A stretch of 64,000 nucleotides of DNA from Rhodococcus sp. OK302 (GCF_002245895.1 NZ_NPJZ01000001.1:4643501-4707500); one strand, 5' to 3'. Counted from the first letter of the stretch, positions 9,123 to 18,735 are shown. Translations and numbers: made by a program. The notes: generated by a model from the letters alone, not told the origin.

Positions 9123-9652
9123 AAGTAGTCGGATTCACGGCTACACACCGAGACAGATCGTTCCGACAACAAAACTGTTGCTCTCATAAACACCCCGATG
9201 ACCTCCGCCATGTCACGCAGACCTTGCATGCGATCCGGACATCAGGTGGCCCATTCAGTAGTCGACACAGAATCATCGATACCGCTGGAGCTACTCGATC
9301 GGTGGTCATGGTCGGCGATAGAGTCGTCGACAAATCGGGTGACGTCGTAGGCAGTTCCGGTTTCTACATCGATGTCACGGAGTCGCACGGCCCCACGAAG
9401 AAGGAATCTGTCGACGAAATTGTCAGTGAAATCGCCATCTCGCGCAGCGTTATCGAACAAGCCAAAGGCATGCTTATGGTCGTGTACGGGGTCCCGGCCG
9501 ATCGCGCGTTCGACATCGTCGTCTGGAGGTCACAGGAGACCAACACCAAACTGAAAACCGTGGCAGAGCAGCTCATTACGCGGGTGCGTGAAAATTTTCA
9601 TGTATCGACCGTGCTGCGAAACCGATTCGATCAGATACTGCTCCAGCACTGA
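9115..9652 (+). pseudogene. PAS-ANTAR protein gene, 5'-truncated and frameshifted
   Basis: From an ATG at 9115 the frame reads RIHGYTPRQIVPTTKLLLS and stops at 9187. The family sequence then continues one frame over as HKHPDDLRHVTQTL, through the rest of the PAS domain (SSRHRIIDTAG, VMVGDR, GFYIDVTES) and a complete ANTAR RNA-binding domain (ISRSVIEQAKGMLMVVYGV, then FDIVVWRSQETNTKLKTVA). Restoring one base near 9181-9188 would rejoin PTTKLLLS to HKHPDD exactly as in intact proteins. The first part of the PAS domain is missing, cut at the end of the TetR gene. ANTAR proteins act as antiterminators; here only the ANTAR half could work, if translated from an internal start. A sequencing error could explain the frameshift but not the 5' loss. 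Confidence 0.8.
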
Positions 9653-9685
9653 GCCACCTGCACCGACCGACAGATATGGTCACAT

Positions 9686-9823
9686 CTAAGAACCGTCGAG
9701 GCTGCCCGCCGAACTACCAGTCGCACTTCCGGTTACCGAGCCGGCGTTGAGCCGATAGCTCAATGAGGCACTTTCGAAAACGATGTAGAAGAAAGATTTG
9801 ATTGCGGCGGATACATCGAACAT
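9686..9823 (-). CDS. Small 45-residue peptide, unknown function
   Basis: An ATG at 9823 is preceded by a strong ribosome site (GAGGAAGG, seven bases upstream) and opens a 45-residue frame beginning MFDVSAAIKSFFYIVFESAS and ending in a Gly/Ser/Thr-rich tail with repeated V/A-T-G-S and A-G-S units. The N-terminal 20 residues could form an amphipathic or membrane-surface helix. No family is recognised. A second short gene with an equally strong ribosome site lies 230 bp upstream on the same strand. The ribosome site is the main support. Confidence 0.5.
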   Translation of the reverse strand: MFDVSAAIKSFFYIVFESASLSYRLNAGSVTGSATGSSAGSLDGS

Positions 9824-10053
9824 TGTTGGGCCTTCCTCATCACGGAATCCGACCGCTGCCAGCAGCCAGACGGAGGACACATTTTTGTCCTCGCTACGCG
9901 AACCATATACCTGAATATTCCACTCTACCAAGCAATCCCGAGATGATCGATTTGCCGGAAACCCCTGCGCGCGCCAGAATCTCGAATACACACAGTCAAG
10001 ATTCAACCCACACAACACCGCCAATCGGACGTTTCCGAATTATCGCCCGGGCA

Positions 10054-10182
10054 CTACTGTAATCGTTCCCTGACAGACTGCGTTCTGCGGATTGACGAGC
10101 CTCCTCTGACTGCCACCGCGGTACCCACCCCGACAACGGCGAGCGCCGCAGCACCCGTCCGGCGCGCCAACCGGTTGGCCAT
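10054..10182 (-). CDS. Small 42-residue peptide with hydrophobic segment
   Basis: ATG at 10182 is preceded by AAGAGGAG with five bases between. The 42-residue product starts MANRLARRTG, followed by a 16-residue Ala/Val/Gly hydrophobic stretch and a basic tail (RGGSSIRRTQSVRERLQ). It could be a single-pass membrane peptide. No family recognised. It lies on the strand opposite the large LuxR regulator with 262 bp between start codons, so it may share its promoter region. Confidence 0.45.
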   Translation of the reverse strand: MANRLARRTGAAALAVVGVGTAVAVRGGSSIRRTQSVRERLQ

Positions 10183-10444
10183 GATCACTCCTCTTCTTCT
10201 CCGAAATCGCGAGGACCCAGATATCCTTTGCAACTTACATATCCGGAGTCGCAGCACAATTCGTTACACCGTCGTGGGATTTCTTCACCAGTGGCTGGTC
10301 TATCCAAGGAACAATCGTCGTGGTTGCCGGAGCTTCGATAGTGAATGCAAATGCACGATTTTCGAGATCATATGCATCGACTGAATTTGCCCAAAATCTA
10401 CCGCCGCAAGTCACGGGACCTACGGCACAACCTACTGTTATGGG

Positions 10445-13090
10445 GTGATTGTCGCTTCTGCACCCGAATGGTCGCGTTCCCCCTGGTTCCTCCTCACACC
10501 CCCGGAGAGCCCCCCGGAATCAATCAACCGCCCACGCATCGATGCTGTCATTGATGCCGCAGTTCTTCGATCATCAGTCACCGTAATCACTGCGCCTGGC
10601 GGCTCTGGGAAAAGCCAAGCACTAGCGCAATGGACCCGGGGAACGGAAAACCCCGTCGCGTGGCTGACGCTCACTCGATACGACACAACCCCGCAGCGGA
10701 TACTGCGAGGTCTCATTTCCGCTTTTCAATACGGGGCCTCGAATTGGGAACAAAATCTAACATCGGAGCTATCGACGCTGGATCCCAACCTGGCGGATCC
10801 GGGGGCAGCATACGAGGCATTGTGGAGGCTTTTCGCAACACTCGACACGCCCGTTGTCCTGGTCATCGATGATGCGCATCATGCTGGACCGGCGCTGGCA
10901 GACAGCGTGCTCGCGGATCTCATCGAGCGCCCCTTCCCCACGCTCCGAATAATCCTGGCAGGTCGAGGCCAACCTCCACTTCTACGTCGTCGACCTGATC
11001 ATGAACAGTCGAGTATCAGTGCCGTCGATTTGAATTTCACCGAAGGCGAGATTGCCGCACTTCGCGCCGTGACTCCTCGCAGCGCCAACCCCGAAGCTGC
11101 CGAACAGATCTTCGACGCTACCGGCGGTTGGGCTTTAGCCGTTCGCCTGATTCTTGATCGTGCTCCGGGCGCCCGTTCATCGCTCTCATCACCGAGCGAC
11201 ACGTTCCGATTGACCGACTACGTTGCCGATCACGTTTTGGCGCAACTACGTCCTGACCTTGCCGATTTCATCTTGGCGACAACTACCTCCTCGCGTTTGG
11301 ATGCCGTTCTCGCTACTGCGCTGACCGGGCGATCAGATGCAGAACTGCTTCTCCGAGAATGCGTCGACACCGGCTTGTTTCTCGACCGCTACGTGGACTC
11401 GCATAATCGGTCGATCTATCGGTGGCATTCGGTATTCGCCAGCCATTGTCGAATCATTCTCAGCCGTGACGACACTGCGCAAGCCGACAACTTGTGCCGC
11501 GTCGCAGCCGAGCATGTCCAGTCGCAGTACCCGTTAAAGGCTGTCACTCTTGCGTTGCGTGGGAAAGATCCGCAGTATGCTGCACAAGTCATCCACACTC
11601 ACTGGCTTGATCTCGTAGTGACCTCCCAAGCTGATGTGCTTGAAATGCAATGCCTTTCACTACCCGCACCCTGGCGCGACAGCGCCATGATCTGCGCGGT
11701 TCGCGCATGCGTCCGCGATGTTCTCGGCGACCGAACCGGGGCATCAATGCTCTTCGATCAGGCCCGCGCCGCGATGGCGCGTGACCCCGCAGTGGCCGAA
11801 TCCTTGACCCTCGTTACCGCAATCAGTGAGCTGCTCCTGGCGGACAGCCATCCCCAGCTCATCGCCACGTGCGACACCGTCTCACGACTGCTCCGTGGTT
11901 CTCATGAATTGATTCCGACCACCTACAGTTGCGCCGTGTTCCTCCTCGGCTGGACCGAGCTGAGGTTGCGCCGCGACCCTGACCAAGCCATTCGTTTGCT
12001 CAGCACTGCCGTTCGCGAATGTCAGGTTGTCGGGCAAGTCACCATCGCACGTCGCGCGTCGGCAAATCTACGATTTGCGCTGGCCTTCAAAGGCGATTTC
12101 AACGCCGCCATGGCTCTTGATCCATCGCTCACCGACGGGCCGGACGACAATCACTGGGACATTTACGATGCCGGTATCGAGCCCTTTTCCGAAGGCTTCG
12201 TGCATTACTGGAGAAACGATCTCGAGCAGTCCGACAAAAAGCTCCAGCAGGTAATTCTCTCCAGCAGCAGCGACGCACCGTACGCAGACCTCGCCCGGGT
12301 CCACCGAGCCTTCATCGCCAGCACCGCCGGCAATTCCGACACCCTCGACTCCGCAGAAGCCGAGCTGGCGTCTGTCAATGAGGCGGAGGCGCATGGCGTT
12401 CCGTGGTTGATCTACAAACAAATCGCTCAGGCCAAGATTGCCGAAGCCCGAGGTCACTCAGACCTAGCGGTTGCTATCGCCAACGGGATTGCGAACTTTC
12501 AGTACGTCCCTGCTGTCGCGGCAATGGTCGGCGAGTTGCATCGCCGGACCGGCGACGATGTTCGCGCAGTCGAACTGGTCGCACCGCTGACAAATATTGC
12601 CGCACCAAATTATGTCAGAGTCAGTGCGATGGTGACGTTGGCGCTCATACGCAGCAGCCGAGGCGAGTCGGTGCCCGCTCATCAAATCCTCGAGGAAAGT
12701 TTGGATATTGCGGAACCGCAGGCGATTTTGCGCCCCTACGTCGAGGGGCACAAAGACCTTCGCGACCTGCTCGCCGCACACTCGCGCTGGGGATCGAAAC
12801 ACACGGAGTTCTTGGGTGCCGCATTGGCATCGAGCAGCGAAATTTCACCCCACCATCATTTGTCGGGACACAGTCTGTCGCGACGAGAATTGGAAGTGCT
12901 CGGGTATCTGCGCACCAATATGACGACGGTGGAAATCGCGAAAGCGCTGTTTGTGTCGGTGAATACGATCAAATCCCAGAAGAGTTCGCTCTATCGCAAA
13001 CTCGGAGTCACCAACCGAAAGGGCGCCGTGGCCATTCGCATCTGGCTCCCCTCGGAAGGCCTGACTCGAACCGGGCCACCGGCTGACTGA
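10445..13090 (+). CDS. Large ATP-binding LuxR (LAL/MalT-like) transcriptional regulator
   Basis: An 881-residue regulator. A STAND-type NTPase domain comes first: Walker A APGGSGKSQ (residues 50-58) and Walker B VVLVIDDAHH near 140. A long helical middle part follows, of the TPR-like kind. The C-terminus (about 810-870) is a LuxR helix-turn-helix: LSRRELEVLGYLRTNMTT, then IAKALFVSVNTIKSQKSSLY. These proteins integrate an inducer, ATP state and DNA binding to activate catabolic or secondary-metabolism genes. Start is a GTG at 10445. It converges with the DUF1254 gene 25 bp away. Regulated genes cannot be read from sequence. Confidence 0.9.
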   Translation: MIVASAPEWSRSPWFLLTPPESPPESINRPRIDAVIDAAVLRSSVTVITAPGGSGKSQALAQWTRGTENPVAWLTLTRYDTTPQRILRGLISAFQYGASNWEQNLTSELSTLDPNLADPGAAYEALWRLFATLDTPVVLVIDDAHHAGPALADSVLADLIERPFPTLRIILAGRGQPPLLRRRPDHEQSSISAVDLNFTEGEIAALRAVTPRSANPEAAEQIFDATGGWALAVRLILDRAPGARSSLSSPSDTFRLTDYVADHVLAQLRPDLADFILATTTSSRLDAVLATALTGRSDAELLLRECVDTGLFLDRYVDSHNRSIYRWHSVFASHCRIILSRDDTAQADNLCRVAAEHVQSQYPLKAVTLALRGKDPQYAAQVIHTHWLDLVVTSQADVLEMQCLSLPAPWRDSAMICAVRACVRDVLGDRTGASMLFDQARAAMARDPAVAESLTLVTAISELLLADSHPQLIATCDTVSRLLRGSHELIPTTYSCAVFLLGWTELRLRRDPDQAIRLLSTAVRECQVVGQVTIARRASANLRFALAFKGDFNAAMALDPSLTDGPDDNHWDIYDAGIEPFSEGFVHYWRNDLEQSDKKLQQVILSSSSDAPYADLARVHRAFIASTAGNSDTLDSAEAELASVNEAEAHGVPWLIYKQIAQAKIAEARGHSDLAVAIANGIANFQYVPAVAAMVGELHRRTGDDVRAVELVAPLTNIAAPNYVRVSAMVTLALIRSSRGESVPAHQILEESLDIAEPQAILRPYVEGHKDLRDLLAAHSRWGSKHTEFLGAALASSSEISPHHHLSGHSLSRRELEVLGYLRTNMTTVEIAKALFVSVNTIKSQKSSLYRKLGVTNRKGAVAIRIWLPSEGLTRTGPPAD

Positions 13091-13114
13091 AACTCATCAG
13101 TGGCCCGGGCGAGA

Positions 13115-14425
13115 TCAGACAGCCTTGTGTACCGCGGGTGGATTCCAGCGACCATCCAGAACTTGCGGATGCGGCGCATAGAGGCGCATCGTGACACCGA
13201 GTGGCCCGAGCGGAGCAGGCAACCAGTTGGACTCCAGTTCCGGTCCCGGATTTTCATGCTGAAGATGGAGATCGAGCGATCCGTCTTCATTGAAGGTCAA
13301 CTGATCCCGGTCACCGATCGCGAACCGGTCCAGTTCGTTGGCTGCCTGGAATCCCTCCGCGTCGTACATCGTGACCGACCAGAACGCTGACACCGGCGGC
13401 AGTGCGTCTGCCGCGAAGCGGATGACGTACCGACGATCTCCGATCAGGGTGTCACCATCGGCATCAGTTGCCAGGAACGGGTAGACGGCATCCTCGGGCG
13501 GGTTCGCGCCGAGTCCGATCATGGTCATCGCAGCACGTTGGAAGTAGTAGTTGCCGTACACACCAACCGTGTCGGTGAATACCGTCCAACCATTGACCTT
13601 CGAGCCCAATGTTGCGAGTGCACGACGAAGATCTGCGAGTGCTGCATCGGCGCCGGCCTCGATTTCCTTGACGTCGGTATCGGTGAACCGAGCCCGATCG
13701 AAATCCTGGCCGGGAACAACGCCGAGTTGAGCGATACGAGCCAACACCGAGAAATCTGTGGGATGCGGCGGATTAGCTTTCAATGCCTCAGCGGCGCGCG
13801 CGAAGTAGTCGATTGCGCTGAGTCCGTTGACAATTGTCAGCGGCTCGGTGGTGGTGTCGTGATCGGGATCGATCACGTGAACAGGTGTCGGAACCAAAGG
13901 CGTGACTGTGAAACCGTCCTGCACGGCGTTGACTGCCGGATAGTCTGCGACTCCTTCGGTCTGAATTCGACCGATGATCCAGACGTACGGCGTCGGTGCA
14001 ACAATGACCTCGATATCGGTGGGCAACTCACCGGAATAGTTCGGGCCGACCACCACCCAATCCGCCGCATCGGTTCCGGTGGTCCGGTTGCCCGGATTGG
14101 CGAACACATCCGTCCACATATCGAGCATCGGAAGCATGTAATAGCGGTTGCCCGCTTCCGGCACATGAACTTTGACAGGTCCGGCAGTCAGATCGAGCCA
14201 CGCGGTCGAGTAAAGCGTGTCGAAATTGGGTCGTACAACGACGCGGAAGTCTGCCGGCGGAAATGCACGCAGGTGATGAAATTCGTTTGCGGGTCCATAT
14301 CCCGGTCGCGCCTTCGCATCGACGTTCAAGCCCTGCAACCGGGTGACGTCCATCATCACCAGAGGATAGAGGTAGGTGTATGCCTCGTAGCTCAACGTAC
14401 GCAGGTCACTGGACAGCGTGCTCAT
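13115..14425 (-). CDS. DUF1254/DUF1214 domain protein
   Basis: A 436-residue protein. The N-terminal DUF1254 domain includes YEAYTYLYPLVMMDVTRLQG, the RPNFDTLYSTAWLDLTAGPV signature and an YYMLPMLDMWTDVF segment. The C-terminal DUF1214 domain includes YGNYYFQRAAM and the FWSVTMYDAEGFQ segment. The function of this pair is unknown; members are often induced with hydrocarbon or xenobiotic metabolism. No signal peptide is seen. Start: ATG at 14425 with AAGGGAG eight bases upstream; the longer frame to 14458 lacks a site. It is the last of a minus-strand group below two small membrane proteins. Confidence 0.88.
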   Translation of the reverse strand: MSTLSSDLRTLSYEAYTYLYPLVMMDVTRLQGLNVDAKARPGYGPANEFHHLRAFPPADFRVVVRPNFDTLYSTAWLDLTAGPVKVHVPEAGNRYYMLPMLDMWTDVFANPGNRTTGTDAADWVVVGPNYSGELPTDIEVIVAPTPYVWIIGRIQTEGVADYPAVNAVQDGFTVTPLVPTPVHVIDPDHDTTTEPLTIVNGLSAIDYFARAAEALKANPPHPTDFSVLARIAQLGVVPGQDFDRARFTDTDVKEIEAGADAALADLRRALATLGSKVNGWTVFTDTVGVYGNYYFQRAAMTMIGLGANPPEDAVYPFLATDADGDTLIGDRRYVIRFAADALPPVSAFWSVTMYDAEGFQAANELDRFAIGDRDQLTFNEDGSLDLHLQHENPGPELESNWLPAPLGPLGVTMRLYAPHPQVLDGRWNPPAVHKAV

Positions 14426-14527
14426 GAATCTCCCTTGTAGCTTTTCGTGTGGTTCCACGCGAGTGATGCACAGTGTGGAAGCGCTTCCCCCGGAAGCTCT
14501 TCGCTGTGTCTCGACGATGCATCTCGG

Positions 14528-14941
14528 TCAGTCTTCGGAGTCCCAGGTCGCGACAGCCCAAATTACGACGATATCGAGTGCGATGATCAGAATCGACCAG
14601 AGCGGGTAATGCGGAAGCCACAGGAAGTTCGCGATAATCGACAGCGCCGCAATCAAGATCGCAGCAATGCGGGCCCACGTGGCCGCCATCATCATTCCGA
14701 CGGATATCGCGAGAGCAACGACACCCAGGGCGATGTGAATCCAGCCCCATGTCGTCGTATCCAACTCGTAGATGTACACCGCTCCGACAACGAAGAGGTC
14801 ATCTTTGGCAACCGCCGAAATCCCTTGGAGCAGAGAGATGACGCCAGCGGTGAGGAGAAGGACAGCGGCTGCAAGATTCGTACCGGTTGCGATGCCCTTC
14901 TTCACCGGATGGGAATTGACCTTCGGAGATGTTTCAGTCAT
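14528..14941 (-). CDS. DUF7144-type four-helix membrane protein
   Basis: A 137-residue protein with four clear hydrophobic helices. After the first helix come WGWIHIALGVVALAISVGM and the ARIAAILIAALSIIANFLWLPHYPLWSILIIALD stretch, the recurring pattern of a common small actinobacterial membrane family (DUF7144). These proteins often lie near stress or general membrane genes; no function is established. Acidic ends (WDSED) face the cytoplasm if the N-terminus does. The ATG at 14941 follows AGAGGAAG. It sits 39 bp downstream of a GlsB-like gene, likely in one transcript. Confidence 0.8.
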   Translation of the reverse strand: MTETSPKVNSHPVKKGIATGTNLAAAVLLLTAGVISLLQGISAVAKDDLFVVGAVYIYELDTTTWGWIHIALGVVALAISVGMMMAATWARIAAILIAALSIIANFLWLPHYPLWSILIIALDIVVIWAVATWDSED

Positions 14942-14980
14942 GTTCTTCCTCTCAGAGATGTTGCGTTAAAGGGCGAAAGT

Positions 14981-15262
14981 TCAGCTATCAGTGGATGCTG
15001 CGGCGTCACTCACGCTCTTGCGGTACCACTGCCAGCCTGCGGTGAGAATGACGGCGCCGGCGAGCGACCCGACGATTCCGCTGGGGCGCAACGAAAGTCC
15101 GTCACCCGCTATCAGACTGACGAGCAAGCCGCCAAGCAGGGAACCGCTGATTCCGGCAGCGAATGCGGCCGGCCAATCCAGTCGCCGGCTACTGGAACCC
15201 AGAATCAATTGGGCACCCGCGCCTATTACGGTCCCGAACAGAAGTATTCCGATGATGAGCAT
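14981..15262 (-). CDS. GlsB/YeaQ/YmgE-like small membrane protein
   Basis: A 93-residue protein with three hydrophobic segments: MLIIGILLFGTVIGAGAQLIL, WPAAFAAGISGSLLGGLLVSL, and GIVGSLAGAVILTAGWQWY. The glycine-rich helices and length resemble the transglycosylase-associated / GlsB family linked to envelope stress. No catalytic residues are known for it. It lies between the SulP gene and the DUF7144 gene on one strand. Confidence 0.65.
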   Translation of the reverse strand: MLIIGILLFGTVIGAGAQLILGSSSRRLDWPAAFAAGISGSLLGGLLVSLIAGDGLSLRPSGIVGSLAGAVILTAGWQWYRKSVSDAAASTDS

Positions 15263-15315
15263 GAGGTAATGCCTTTCAGTGAGAAATTATGGCGGACCGG
15301 ATAACAGTTACAGCG

Positions 15316-16989
15316 TCATCCTTCCCCTATGTCCGCTTTCATGTCAGGAGAATCAGCGTGAAAGGCGTTGGCCGCATCGCGATTCGTCCGGTACAACTGA
15401 GCCTCTTCCAGCAAACCGAATCGGAGCAGGTGTTCCCGAAGATGCGGACGGACTCGGGAGTAGCCCAGCGTGATCGAACGCGCATGCAACCAGTCCTTCA
15501 ATCCCGTCAGCATGTCGGCACCAGTGACGTCGATATCAGTCACGGCCTCGAGATCCAGAACAAATTCAGTGACGTGATTGGGGGCCGATTCAACCGCTGT
15601 ACGGACTCTGGCCGCCAGGACGGTGCTGTTCGCAAAGAAAATTGGGGCCGCAAAGCGCATGACGATAAGGCCTGGCGCTGTCTCCTCGACGTCGTCTGCC
15701 CCGTCCAGGAGCGATACTGTCGGATCGTCCGATCCGGCGAGGATATCAATGGCAGGATTAGCGGCACGTCGCGCGAGGTTGATCAACGAGAGAACAAACG
15801 CCAGGACAATTCCGCCAATCGGACCGATGAGGAGAACGCCACCGAAACACACTGCACCGATTGCACATTCAGCCTTCGATTGATTCCACAATTCGGTGAA
15901 ATCGACGAACCCGATAAGTTTGAAGACCGCGACAGCGACAATCGCGCCGATTGCCGGCGACGGAATATCTGCCAACAGATCGGTGCCAAACAAGAGTAGT
16001 AACAACGTACCCGCGGCCAGGACAATGCTGGGCAACTGAGTGCGTGAACCCGCTGTGTCCATCGCAGCGGTACGCGACGTCGACGAACCGATAGTGAACG
16101 ATGAAAAAAGACCAGAGGCAATATTCGCGGCACCGAAGGCCGTCAGATCCCGGTCCGGATCCGTGGAGTAGTTGTTCTTCTCGCCGTACTGCCGAGATAC
16201 CAGCAATCCCTCGGCCAGAGCAACCGCAGTCAGAGCGATCGCCGACGGCACCAGCGAAAGCCAGGTGGCAATACTCAATGTCGGTACCGCGAACGTCGGT
16301 AGACCGGCAGGAACATTGCCCAGAACCGATACGCCCTTACCTTCGAGGTAAAGCACAATCGACAGCGTTGTCGCTCCGACCATCACTACCAATGCCCAGG
16401 GCACGACGGCCGCGATCCTTCGACCGAGAACAAGTATCAATATCGAACCGGATCCGAGTGCGACAGCCCAGAAATTTGACTCCCCGAGATTACTCACGAG
16501 GTCGATCACTTTCTCGGTAAATTCACCGGCACTGTCGATCGGAACACCGAGTATCTTGGCAATCTGACTGACAGTGATGTCCAATGCCAATCCTCCGACA
16601 AACCCGATCAGAATCGGCTTGGACAAGAAATCTGCCAAAAATCCCAGTTTGAACATCGCGCATGCCATAAACATCAGCCCACCGAGAATTGCTTGCGCTG
16701 CAGCCATTTCGGCATAATTCTCGCTCCCCGCAGCGCCCAGACCGATCAACGAAGAAGCAACCATTGCCGCTGCGGCCGCATCTGGTGACGCGACGACCTG
16801 CCGGGAGGAAACAAGAAATGCAAAAACAAGCGTCGGCACGATCAAGGCATACAGTCCCGCCGTCGCAGGAAGACCCGCAATTTGTGCGTATCCGATATTC
16901 AACGGGACCGAGATTGCAAGCAAAGTAACGCCGGCAGAGAACTCCCTAACCCAATTACTCCGGGTGAGACCCTCGATTGGATGGTGCAC
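15316..16989 (-). CDS. SulP family anion transporter with STAS domain
   Basis: A 557-residue SulP/SLC26-type carrier. The N-terminal half shows the family start (LLAISVPLNIGYAQIAGLPATAGLYALIVP) and the segment PLIGFVGGLALDITVSQIAKILG-like; the mid region SRTAAMDTAGSRTQ follows. After about residue 430 there is a cytoplasmic STAS domain (LIVMRFAAPIFFANSTVLAARV, FVLDLEAVTDIDVTGADML). Such proteins move sulfate, bicarbonate or other anions; substrate not determinable. Start is a GTG-type codon at 16989. The 540 bp upstream hold no clear gene. Confidence 0.9.
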   Translation of the reverse strand: MHHPIEGLTRSNWVREFSAGVTLLAISVPLNIGYAQIAGLPATAGLYALIVPTLVFAFLVSSRQVVASPDAAAAAMVASSLIGLGAAGSENYAEMAAAQAILGGLMFMACAMFKLGFLADFLSKPILIGFVGGLALDITVSQIAKILGVPIDSAGEFTEKVIDLVSNLGESNFWAVALGSGSILILVLGRRIAAVVPWALVVMVGATTLSIVLYLEGKGVSVLGNVPAGLPTFAVPTLSIATWLSLVPSAIALTAVALAEGLLVSRQYGEKNNYSTDPDRDLTAFGAANIASGLFSSFTIGSSTSRTAAMDTAGSRTQLPSIVLAAGTLLLLLFGTDLLADIPSPAIGAIVAVAVFKLIGFVDFTELWNQSKAECAIGAVCFGGVLLIGPIGGIVLAFVLSLINLARRAANPAIDILAGSDDPTVSLLDGADDVEETAPGLIVMRFAAPIFFANSTVLAARVRTAVESAPNHVTEFVLDLEAVTDIDVTGADMLTGLKDWLHARSITLGYSRVRPHLREHLLRFGLLEEAQLYRTNRDAANAFHADSPDMKADIGEG

Positions 16990-17532
16990 GCGGGTCCTCC
17001 CGTCTCAATTAGTTGGATACTTTTCGCCACACCGGCATGTTCGTGGGCGATCGCAACCCACACTGACGACTGCGTGAAATGTACCGACTCATCCATATTT
17101 CGGCATCACCCTGTGAGGGTGAAAATATCCCCCCGAATCCAGCAATGCTTGGGGAAAGTGTGACTTGAAATTTGGTCTCCGACATCTTCCGTCGGAAACT
17201 CTCTCGTGTACCTCTCAGACGCGAAACCGACTTTCACCCTCAGGGGATGATGCGCGAAACTGTGGTGATCAGTAACATCCACTACATAGCATTCGAATTC
17301 GCCTTCCGAATACATGCATCGCCGTGTTGCTACTTCTTTCGCGTCATTTTGTCAGGTGATCACTTTCCCGGCCACTACATTTTCTCGCAGCACGCCAACC
17401 TCGCTGCCGACATCATCATGTTTCGACCCTTTTGCCGAGGTCGTCGATGACGCTTGCGCGCTGACACCCCGCGACGCGCGTCAACTGAACGCACGTTGTC
17501 CGCGCATCGCAATTACTGCCCGTACAAGAGTT
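16990..17532. other. Intergenic stretch upstream of the SulP gene
   Basis: No convincing gene. It contains a short palindrome CACCCTGTGAGGGTG at 17107-17121 and a related CACCCTCAGGGG sequence at about 17233, which could be regulator sites for the SulP gene. Short frames here lack ribosome sites and family motifs. Confidence 0.4.
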
Positions 17533-17760
17533 TTGGAGATATCAATACTGACTTCCCTGGGAAACGTGCTGCCAGTGGCAGTCGGAATTGCCATCAGTCC
17601 CATTCCGATCATCGCCCTCGTACTCATGGTGTTGTCCCCGAATGCCCGAGGTGCACGTCTCGGATTCATGCTCCGATAGACACTCGGAATCGACTCCGCA
17701 ACTACACTGTTCACCGCTCTAGCGTCCGCACTTCCGCAAGGAACTCTGAACGATCAACCC
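17533..17760 (+). pseudogene. GAP family (Sap/GAP) membrane protein relic
   Basis: From a TTG at 17533 the frame reads SLGNVLPVAVGIAISPIPII and LVLMVLSPNARGARLGFML, the N-terminal helix and loop of the GAP family (small six-helix membrane proteins; mycobacterial Sap homologues help export glycolipids). At 17677 a TAG replaces the tryptophan expected in the LGW motif, after which TLGI, ATTLFTALASALPQ continues the family pattern. Similarity ends near 17745-17760, where the sequence becomes the 3' end of the dapA-like gene on the other strand. So only the first third remains, with a nonsense codon. Confidence 0.7.
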
Positions 17761-18667
17761 CCGAGGCAGTCTCCGAATGCTCACGGTAAATCTCGAGAGC
17801 AGCTTCGACCGACTCTCGCGACGCAGGCAGTAAGGGCAAGCGCACATTCGGCGTCGGAATCCTGCCCAGTGCATGCAGCACGCCCTTGATCACCGTCGGA
17901 TTCGGTTCGGCGAATAATGCACCGGACAGCCGCGACAAGTCCTGACCGAATGCTCGTGCACGGTCCAAATCTCCACTCTCCCAAGCGTTGACCAGACCTA
18001 CGAAGTCTCTGGTCGCAACATGGGCCGATGCCAAAATTCCGCCCGTGGAGCCCAGGGCAAGCATGGGGACAAGAAACGGATCGTCACCCGCCAAAACTGC
18101 GAAATCAGCAGGTAGATCGGCACAAAGCTCGACGGCGGAAGGATCTATGCCACCTGCGGCGTACTTCACCGCGACGATGCCGGGCAATCGCCCCAACTCC
18201 TGCAGGGTGGCGGCATCAAGATCACGTCCCGTTCGATACGGGACATGGTAGACGATCAACGGCACCGGGCTCGATGCCTGCAAGTGCGTAAAGTGTGCCA
18301 CTACACCGGCATTCGATGGCCTGGTGAAGTAGGGAACCGGCACCAGGGCCGCGCTGACCTCCGGCCATCGACCCAGTTCCTCCAGTGCACCGGCACTCCC
18401 CGTCGTGTCGTTATTGCCGGCCCCGACAATCAACGACGCACCGCGAGCGCGGCAGACACCGGCGCAGATATCGACGATGTCGCGTCGTTCCTGCTGAGTC
18501 AGGGTCGCAGTCTCAGCGGTGGTCCCGAGCGCAACCAGCCCGATCGCTCCATCTTCGAGCACCTGGTGTGCGAGTTGTTCGAGGGCGTCGGTTGCCACCT
18601 GTCCGCTCGCGCCGAAGGGCGTGATCAGCGGTACGTGGATTCCAGCCAAGGCGAGGTGGGAAGTCAT
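17711..18667 (-). CDS. Dihydrodipicolinate synthase/N-acetylneuraminate lyase family aldolase
   Basis: A class I aldolase of 318 residues. Motifs: GIHVPLITPFGASGQVATDAL, LGTTAETATLTQQER (the GTTGE-like substrate loop), the conserved tyrosine in YHVPYRTG, and the Schiff-base lysine in IVAVKYAAGGID. Family members condense pyruvate with an aldehyde; housekeeping DapA makes lysine precursors, but paralogues beside LysR genes often act in catabolism. ATG at 18667 has AAAGGTGG five bases upstream. It is divergent from a LysR gene. The last 15 or so residues overlap, antisense, a GAP-family relic, so the C-terminus may be chimeric. Confidence 0.85.
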   Translation of the reverse strand: MTSHLALAGIHVPLITPFGASGQVATDALEQLAHQVLEDGAIGLVALGTTAETATLTQQERRDIVDICAGVCRARGASLIVGAGNNDTTGSAGALEELGRWPEVSAALVPVPYFTRPSNAGVVAHFTHLQASSPVPLIVYHVPYRTGRDLDAATLQELGRLPGIVAVKYAAGGIDPSAVELCADLPADFAVLAGDDPFLVPMLALGSTGGILASAHVATRDFVGLVNAWESGDLDRARAFGQDLSRLSGALFAEPNPTVIKGVLHALGRIPTPNVRLPLLPASRESVEAALEIYREHSETASGVDRSEFLAEVRTLER

Positions 18668-18735
18668 AGGATCCACCTTTACCGAGCCAACCTTGTAGGT
18701 CTAGTTCGCATTTCCGACGCCGAGCGTAAGCTCAG

